The position numbers and the translations under genes were made by a program. A stretch of 64,000 nucleotides of DNA. Origin: Bacteroidota bacterium. Its GTDB lineage: Bacteria; Bacteroidota; Bacteroidia; B-17B0; Aurantibacillaceae. The notes under the pieces were generated by a model that was given only the letters and a program-made list of their open reading frames with translations, had not been told where the DNA came from and searched no databases. Numbering within the stretch: the first letter of the stretch is position 1; each line of letters starts with the position of its first letter. This document shows positions 23,907 to 32,500 of this stretch, one piece after another. The stretch lies in NCBI GenBank assembly GCA_017303905.1, contig JAFLBH010000005.1, forward strand, positions 248,001 through 312,000, written 5' to 3'.

Positions 23907-25565
23907 TTATTTCACTTTCCACTCCGATTCCGAATCCCAATTTGCTAATAATTTTATTGGAATGGCGTTTAAATAAACTGTTTCAGGTTGTGTTTTTTGT
24001 AATAAATGACCTGTATCCCACATTTTATTTTTGTTTTCATCACGTATTAACTTCACATAATAATTACCCGGCAACAAATTTTTAAACGAAAAAGTTTGTT
24101 CTGCGCTTGAAGAAATACTTTGTTCACAGTACAATTCTCGAGCTATTTCCTGTTTATCATTCATTAATTGAATAATGTAATCACTCTTATCAGGAAATAA
24201 CAATTTAAGTTGTAATGAAGCATAATCATCCGGCAAACTAGTTCTAAAGCTGATTTTAACCGAATCGTTTGGTAAGCCAAATTTAGTTTTAATGGCGCCT
24301 GACTTTATTACCAGATCATAAACTGCATCTTCCGATAATTTTTCTAAGAGTAATAATCTATCACAACCCTCTGCCTTAAATTGAGGAGACAGTTTAGTAA
24401 GGATGGTATCTTGTTTTCTGGTTAAACTAACCTTGGTCATGTCGATACTGGTAAAATCCATAGCCGCATTAAATTTTAGTGCAGCAGTTTCGTAATACGG
24501 CATTACACCATTTACCAATGGCTTGAGCTCAATATCCAATAAAAGTTTTCGCTCTTGCTTTAATCTCTCTAACTTCTCCTTTGAAAGAAGATTGATAGAA
24601 ATTGTATCGATTAAAGATTTATTGGCATGTTTAACCACAAGCTTTAACGTATCAAATATATCATGATAATACACTAAACACGTATCGTTAGTGCCGCCTT
24701 CTGTGCATAATAACTTATCTTGTGATTCTTGGAAGGCTTTAACATTATTATCCTGCTCCGCATTATAAATCACTTTGGCCATTCCATAATAAAGAGAAAA
24801 AGCCTTTTTCACGAAGAACTTTATCGGTTTTTCTTTAAATAAAGTAAAGATCAGATTTGAATCCACATTTGTGTTAATCGTATTGTTTAAAAAACCTATC
24901 ATCTCTTCCCCGCCATCATACTTAAGGTTCTTGTTCTTGTCAGAGAACGCAAAGGCTTTAAAATCGCCAGTAGGCAAATAATTTATACTAAAAATCCCGT
25001 TTGCGTTGGTCTTTGTAAAATAAAGTGGATTTTGTTTCCACACAACACTGTCACTTTCGCTACTATTATATAATCCAACAGTGATATCCGATTCTGCTTT
25101 TAAATTAAACGCATTATTAACCTTTCCCTCGATAATAAGGGAGTCGATTTTATCTCCTGTTGAAAACACATATTCAAAATTGGAAAGCGTGTTTCCTTCA
25201 TGCATATCCTGAATTGAATTTCCAAAAAAGAAGCGGTAAGTTGTATTCGGCAATAACTCTGTATAACTTAAGTTTATTATTACCTTCTTTCCCTTTGCTT
25301 CTACTTCCGGCTGATTTTTTAATTGCGGGGTAATAACTAATTGATTGGCGATATCCTTTACTTGAATATATTCATCAAAGGTTAACTCAATAAACTTCGC
25401 CTTAAAGTTTAAACTGATGTTTTGAGGAATGGCATTAAGCAGTTTCGGTGCTTGGCTATCTCGCTGACCTCCTGTTAACGGTGCTACTTGAGCGCAACGC
25501 CACATTAAAAGGGCCAGAAATAATACAATTATGTGCTTAAACTTTACCAGACAATAAACTCGCAT
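23907..25565 (-). CDS. Ig-like domain lipoprotein
   Basis: A 552-residue exported protein starting at the ATG at 25565; an upstream TTG four codons earlier is less likely. The N-terminus is a membrane segment ending in WRCAQVAPLTGGQRD, the C-A-x-TGG signature of a Bacteroidota lipoprotein family, though the lipobox (MWRC) is not canonical. Residues about 40-135 form an Ig_5/SbsA-like domain (KLLNAIPQNISLNFKAKF and LLPNTTYRFFFG). Later parts have SpaA-like and two more beta domains (FSINYLPTGDFKAFAFSDKN; FSFKNLLPGNYYVKLIRDEN with NKNKMWDTG). It lies 53 nt from the PorP/SprF-like gene and may serve surface structure or type IX export. Function is unproven. Confidence 0.78.
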   Translation of the reverse strand: MRVYCLVKFKHIIVLFLALLMWRCAQVAPLTGGQRDSQAPKLLNAIPQNISLNFKAKFIELTFDEYIQVKDIANQLVITPQLKNQPEVEAKGKKVIINLSYTELLPNTTYRFFFGNSIQDMHEGNTLSNFEYVFSTGDKIDSLIIEGKVNNAFNLKAESDITVGLYNSSESDSVVWKQNPLYFTKTNANGIFSINYLPTGDFKAFAFSDKNKNLKYDGGEEMIGFLNNTINTNVDSNLIFTLFKEKPIKFFVKKAFSLYYGMAKVIYNAEQDNNVKAFQESQDKLLCTEGGTNDTCLVYYHDIFDTLKLVVKHANKSLIDTISINLLSKEKLERLKQERKLLLDIELKPLVNGVMPYYETAALKFNAAMDFTSIDMTKVSLTRKQDTILTKLSPQFKAEGCDRLLLLEKLSEDAVYDLVIKSGAIKTKFGLPNDSVKISFRTSLPDDYASLQLKLLFPDKSDYIIQLMNDKQEIARELYCEQSISSSAEQTFSFKNLLPGNYYVKLIRDENKNKMWDTGHLLQKTQPETVYLNAIPIKLLANWDSESEWKVK

Positions 25566-25618
25566 AAAATTAATCAATCCTGCGAATTACAATTATTAAA
25601 AAAACAAAAGAAGCTCTA

Positions 25619-26533
25619 TTATTTATCGGCAACCCAGGCACGATTGTGCTGACGCGAGAATCTCAATCCAAGCATTACTTCATGTGTTCCTGAACTGTAA
25701 CGACGGATATTTGTAGTTGAAAAATCGTAAGAATAACCAATCATTAAGTAGTTCTTGTATAAATATCCGACAAGTGCAGTAACAGCATCATTATGTCGGT
25801 ATGCTGCTCCTAACCAAACTTGCTCTCTGTAAATACCTCGCACTCCAACATCCAGTTTCATTGGCGCCGGTGTAGCATATTTTAAAATAAAGGATGGTTC
25901 GATTATAAAATCATCATCTAAATTAAACTTATAGGCACCATTTACATTAAAATGAGTCACCAATTTTGATTTGCTTTCTACACCGGGATATAAATTAATT
26001 TTACTTTGATACATCTGCGGAACAGCGATTCCGATGTAATACTTTTTTGAATACACTAAAACCCCGGCACCAAAATCAGGCACATAAGTAGTTTGATATT
26101 GGGTTAATAAATTCTCATCGCCTGCATCATGTAATTGCAATTTATGTCCGTCGATTCCCCACTGCAAAACACCTGCACTTAATCCTAAAGATACTTTTGT
26201 TTCCTCATTCAATTTAATATGGTAAGCGTAAGAAAAATTTAAACCCACACGACGGGTAGGACCAACGATATCCGTAAATAAATTCATTCCCAATCCCATG
26301 TTCTTTAATTTCATCGGACCATGAACAGTTAACATGTAGGTGCGTGGCGCATCGGTAATACCTACCCACTGGTAACGGTTATTAGAACGAACATCTGCAA
26401 ATTCTTCTTTCCCGGCTACTGCAGGATTAATCGCAAATTCATTTAACATGTATTGCGTGTATTGCGGTAATTGCTGCGCATTGGCGCTTGCCAATAACAG
26501 TATTCCGAATAGTATGTAAATAAATCTTTTCAT
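25619..26533 (-). CDS. PorP/SprF-family type IX secretion outer-membrane protein
   Basis: A 304-residue protein with a signal peptide followed by the PorP/SprF start QQLPQYTQYMLNEFAINPAVAGKEE (about residues 20-45). It is a predicted outer-membrane beta-barrel. In flavobacteria SprF is needed to secrete and attach the adhesin SprB, and sprF-like genes lie next to genes for type B sorted SprB-like proteins. Here the adhesin gene ends 1 nt before this gene begins, so the pair is a secretion module: giant adhesin plus its dedicated outer-membrane partner. The C-terminal strand LGLRFSRQHNR-AWVADK is typical. Paralogue assignment within the family cannot be made. Confidence 0.93.
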   Translation of the reverse strand: MKRFIYILFGILLLASANAQQLPQYTQYMLNEFAINPAVAGKEEFADVRSNNRYQWVGITDAPRTYMLTVHGPMKLKNMGLGMNLFTDIVGPTRRVGLNFSYAYHIKLNEETKVSLGLSAGVLQWGIDGHKLQLHDAGDENLLTQYQTTYVPDFGAGVLVYSKKYYIGIAVPQMYQSKINLYPGVESKSKLVTHFNVNGAYKFNLDDDFIIEPSFILKYATPAPMKLDVGVRGIYREQVWLGAAYRHNDAVTALVGYLYKNYLMIGYSYDFSTTNIRRYSSGTHEVMLGLRFSRQHNRAWVADK

Positions 26534-26534
26534 G

Positions 26535-29500
26535 TTATCTGAATATAGTTAAAGGTCCCGTATATGCTTTAGGGAAATTTTTATGATTTAAATTGATGAT
26601 GTAATAATAAGTTCCCACCGGCAAGTCTTTTCCTTTGAATCGACCATCCCATGGTACACCATAACCTTTAGAGTAGAATAATTGCTCACCCCATCTGTTA
26701 TATACCTCCACTTCACAATCCGGGAACTGAATAATATTATCAATTACCCACGTATCGTTTTTGCCATCTGTATTCGGACTAAATCCGTTTGGAATTACAA
26801 TTTCAGGGAAAATGTGTACATGCATTGTATCCGAAGCAACACATCCATTCGAATCTGTTACTATTACAGTGTAAGTTGTATTAACCGAATTGGACGCGAC
26901 AGGATTTGATGAAGTTGGATTGTCTAATGTAGAAGAAGGAATCCAGGTAAACGTACTTCCGGCAGGACCCGTTGGTGAACCACCAATAATGGTTGAGGTC
27001 AATACAGTAATGGTATAGTTAGGTCCGGCATCAACAATTGGTAAAGGATTTGAAGTAATGGAAATTGTATCACGATGTATACATGCTCCATTTATTGCTT
27101 CTAAAACAAATGTTGTTGTTCCAACAGGAGGATTAACTGTTGTTGTAACTACAGTTGCGATTGGTGAAGCTGATGGAACTTGATACCAATTAAAGGTAGT
27201 TCCATTAATTGAGTTACTACCGTTGAGTGTAAATGTTGATGTTTGACAGAAAGTTGAATCATTACCGGCAACTGCTAAAACTGTTAGGGTTGATGTAACG
27301 GTAATACTAGTGTCTTTTCTACAACCTGCCGCATCAATCAATGTTAATGAATAGGTACCTGGTAAAATATTTGTTACACTACTATTAGTATTTGTAAATG
27401 CCGAAGGACCTGTCCAAGTATACGTGTAAACAGGAACACCACCGGTAACAGTAGTTGTAATGGCACCATCGTTTGCAGTGTTACATGATGCGTCAACCAC
27501 GGAAGTTGTTAGTGTTAATACAGGAGGGTCTACGAGTGTAAATGTGGAAGAAATATTACATCCATTAGCATCCGTTATTGTTGCCGAATAAGTTCCGGAA
27601 CACAATCCTGTTAAAGGATTTGTACTACCGGAAGGACTCCATGTATATGTATAAGGCAATGTTCCGCCACTTGGCACTAGATTAATACTACCATTGCAAT
27701 CTCCATTACACTGAGGTGCGCTTGTTATTGGCAAGCCTGCTACAATAGGTGTTGGCTGCGAAATATTTAAATTCTGTAACGAAACGCAACCATTCGCAGC
27801 GGTTACAGTTACATTCACAACACCACTGCATAATCCACTTGATGTACTGATGGTGCCGGAATTTACAACTGTTCCACTACTCCAGTTATAAGTAAATGGT
27901 GATGTGCCTGAAGTTACGCTAACAGTTGCTACTGCATTACATGTTCCGCTACATGTTGCGCTGGTTGTATTTGCTACTAATGTTGGTCCATTCTGATTAT
28001 TGATTGGGAACGTTAATGTTTTTGAACATCCTGAATTATCAGTTACTGTTACTGTATAATTACCCGGACCAATATTACTTAACGTAGCAGTACTACCTGC
28101 AGGTAACCAAGCGAAGGTATACGTTGGGGTTCCTCCTGTTACCGCTACTACTATTGAACCATTATTAACGGTACAACTAGGCTGCGTTACAGTTGGAGTT
28201 AAAGTTAAATCGGTTGCGGAATTTATGGTGACGGATGCATTTCTAATACAACCTTGCGCGTCGGTCATTTGAACAAAATATGTTCCACCGCATAAACCTG
28301 TAAGTGTATTAGATGTGGATGCAGGGCTTAACCAATTATAAGTGATTGGTGCTGTTCCACCAACAGCTGTAACAGTTGCAGCACCATTACACTGATTGAA
28401 ACATGCCTCGTTCGTTATATTAATGGTCTCACCTGTAATTCCGCTTGAGTTATTAATTGGTAAACTGACATTCTGAGCACAACCATTGTTATCTGTTATG
28501 GTAATCATGTAAACACCTGCACACAAACTATTACTAGATACACCCGTTGCACCATTACTCCATGAATAGGTGAATGGCGCTGTTCCACCAATAGCTGTTA
28601 CTGTTGAAGAGCCATTACATAAACCACACGATGGTTGTGTAATTGCTGAAGTCATTGTAATTGCTGCCGGTGATGTGATACTTCCCGGGAAGACATTAAA
28701 GCATCCTTGCGTATCCGTGATAGTTACTGAGTAAGTACCATCACATAATCCGATAGCTTGTTGTGTGTTCTGACCTAATGGATCGCTCCAACTAAATGTA
28801 TATGGACCAATGCCTCCTGAAACAGCAGATGCAAGAATACTACCATTACATGTTCCATTACAAAGATTATTAGTTACAATAGTTGTGGATGTTATACTAA
28901 CTAATCCCGGTAAATTAAACGTTTGAGTAATCGCACAACTTAAAGCATCCGTTACAGTTAATGTGTAATTACCCGGACAGATATTCGTGATTGAAGATGT
29001 TGTTGCACCGGTACTCCAGCTATAAGTATATGCCGGTGAACCACCGGAAGCGTTTGCTGTAATTGTTCCGTTACAATTTCCTGCACATAATGGTTGATTA
29101 ACCGTAGTGTTTGCATTAATCAATGGCGGTTCTGTAATAGTAACAGATTGGAATAATATACAGGAATTTGCATCCGTTATCTGTGCTGTGTATGTGCCCG
29201 CACATAAACTTGTTGCAGGATTGACAGTTGAAGTAACAGGAGGTACCCACGCGATAACATAAGGCGCTGTACCATCCACCGGATTTGTTACTGAAGCGGC
29301 ACCTGTACATTGTCCGTTACAATTTACATTAGTAGAAGTAACCACCGCGCTACTTGGACCATTTGAATTACTCAATGGAATTTGGAAAGTAGTTGAGCAA
29401 TTATTGGCATCACGCACAATTACTGTATAGATACCTGCACAGATATTTGAAGCGACAGATCCTGTAGATACTGAAGGCGTCCACGTAAATGTATAAGCAG

Positions 29501-32500
29501 GTGTACCGCCGGAAGGAGCAACATTAATTGACCCATTACATAACGTACCGCAGGTAGCGGCACTGGTAGATGGGTTAATTGTTAATGATGGAGGTGATAC
29601 TAAAACAACTTGTTGTGTATCTAAACAACCGTTGAAGTCAGATACAAATACACTATACGTACCTGCACAAAGCGCCGTAGCCGATTGTGTATTTTGATTT
29701 GGAACTGAAGTCCAGGTATAAGAGAATGGCGCGGTTCCATTGGCAGGATTACTAATAGCAACACCATTACAATTGCTATTACAACTAGGATTAGTAAAGG
29801 TAGCATTCGCTTGCAGCGGCAAAGGATTCACAAGATTTGTTACATTTTGTCCTAAACAATTATTTATATCTCTTACAAATACTGTATATGAACCAGGACA
29901 CAAAGCTGTTGGATTCGCACCGGTTCCGGTTGGAATCCATGTATAAGAATAAGCACCGGTTCCACCGGTTACATTAGTTGTTATACTACCGTTACATGCG
30001 CTGTTACAAAGTGGACTAGTTGGCGTAGCTGTTACTGATATTGGAGAAGGTTGCGTAATTGCAAATGTTGTTGTTACTGAACATCCGTTAAGATCGGTAA
30101 CAATACTGGAATAAGTTCCGGCACATAAATTGGAAGCTACACTGGTTGTTGATGCTGAGCCTGACCAACTGAAAGTATAAGTTGGTGTTCCTCCACCAAT
30201 TGTTACCGATGCCGATCCGTTGCATTGTGAATTACAAATAGCGTTCGTTACATTAACAGTTCCTGTTAAAGCACTAGGCTCTGTAATCTGAACAGTTGCT
30301 GTTGTCTGACAAAGATTGGCATCAATAACTGTTACGCTATATACACCCGGACATAATCCGTTTACTGTTGGGAAAGACGATCCTGCGAAAGGTGGTAAAG
30401 GTGTCCAGGTAAAGGTGTACGGCGCAGTTCCTCCGGAAGGTGTTACAGATGCTGATCCGTTACATGCTGTATTACATAAAACATTTGTTCCCGTAACTGA
30501 AGCCGCTACTGATGTTGGCTGAGTAATTGTAAATGTTTGCGCATAGGCACAACCATTCGCATCGGTTACATTAGCGGAATACGTTCCCGCACAAAGGTTT
30601 GTTAAGGTTTGTGTAGTTACAGAACCTGGTAACCAAGTTACAGTATATCCCGGCGTACCACCTGCCGGTGAGGTAGTAATGCTTCCGTTGCATGATGAAT
30701 TACATCCTGCATTAAATGAAGTTGCATTTAAACTAAACGTTGGTGGCTGTGCAATTGCAAATGTTTGACTAACGGTACAATTTGTAGCATCCGAAACATT
30801 TACTGCAAATGTTCCCTGACATAATCCGCTAATGTTTGGAGTGGTAGCGCCGGTTGACCAACTAAAAGTTATTGGTGCTGTACCCACTGCACTAACCGAT
30901 GCAGTTCCATTACATAATGCAGGACATGTAACAGATGAAGAAGTAACTGTTATAGTTGGACCTGTTGGGTCACTTAAAGTTGTCACTAAGGTTTGCGTAC
31001 AACCTGCATTATCACGAATAGTTAGAGTATATGTGCCTGCGCCTACATTAGTTAATGTTGCCGATGTGGATCCGCCCGGTGTCCAGGTGAATTGATATGC
31101 CGGTGTTCCTCCACCAATTGTAGCAGTTATCGAACCGTTAGTTCCAGAACATGTTGTTGGATTAACGGAAGTAAATGTTGATGTAATTGCACTTGGCTCT
31201 GAGATCGTAAACGTACGTGTTTGAATACAATTATTCGCATCTCGAATATCAACTGTATAATTCCCCGCACATAAATTTGTAACATTTGGTGTTCCTTGTC
31301 CGGTTGGATTACCCGGCGACCATGTATACGAAAGTGCGCCTGTACCACCACTAGCGGTAACACTAATTGCACCGTTGCAAACCGAATTACACGTAGCTGC
31401 TGTAACAGTAGATGTTACATTTATTGCCGGTGGATTAACAAAACTAATCGTTCCGGTATTAGAACATCCTAATTGATCTGCAACAGTAACAGTATATAAG
31501 CCGGCACACAATCCGCTTGCAACTTGCGTTGATTGTGTCGGAACAGAAGTCCATGTATAAGTATAAGGTAGTGTTCCACCACTTGCATTAGCGCTTGCGG
31601 CACCTGTGCAACCATTATTACAAGTTAAAACTGTACCGGTTGTTGTGATATTTACGCTTACCGTTTGTACAATGTTAACTGTTCTGGTAACGGTACATCC
31701 GCGACTATCGGAAACAATTACTGTTTGTTGACCAACACATAAATTGGTGGCCACCGAATTTGTTTGTGAAGATGGAATCCAAGAATAAGTGAATGCAGGT
31801 GTTCCTCCTCCGGCCGTAATTGTTGCGGCACCCGTACACGCATTACAACTTGGTTGTATTCCTGTAATAGCCGCTGTTAATGTTGGCGGCGATGTGATAT
31901 TTACGTTAGCAGAATTAGTACATCCTTGAGAATCCGTTACGGTAACAACATAGTTTCCGCTACATAAATTAGATGCAACCGTTCCGGTTTGAACCGGAAC
32001 TGTACTCCAACTATAATTATATCCGGGTGTACCACCCGATGCAAGTGCTAAGCCTTGTCCGTCGCAAGTACCGGCACAATTCGTAGGTACAGCTGTTGTT
32101 GTAATAGCAATTGGCAACGGATTCGAAATATTTGTGGTTGTAGTTTTTGTACACCCTCTGCTATCAGTTACGACTAAAGTATAATTCCCCGAACATAAAG
32201 AACCAACTGTTGTAAGTGTGCTTCCGGTTGACCAATTATACGTATAAGCTGGAGTACCGCCGGAAACAGTTGAGGTAATGGAACCATTACAACCATTATT
32301 ACAACTTGGCGGATTAGGTGTTAAAGCTACGGTAACATCAGTAGGCTGCGTAATTGTTACTGCCGTGTTTGTGGCACATCCGTTTGCATCCGTTACAGTT
32401 AAAGTAAAATTTCCTGCACATTGTCCGTTAATGACTGCACCGTTAATAGTTGAAGTAGGAGTTGTCCAAACGAATGTATATATTGGTGTTCCCCCACCGG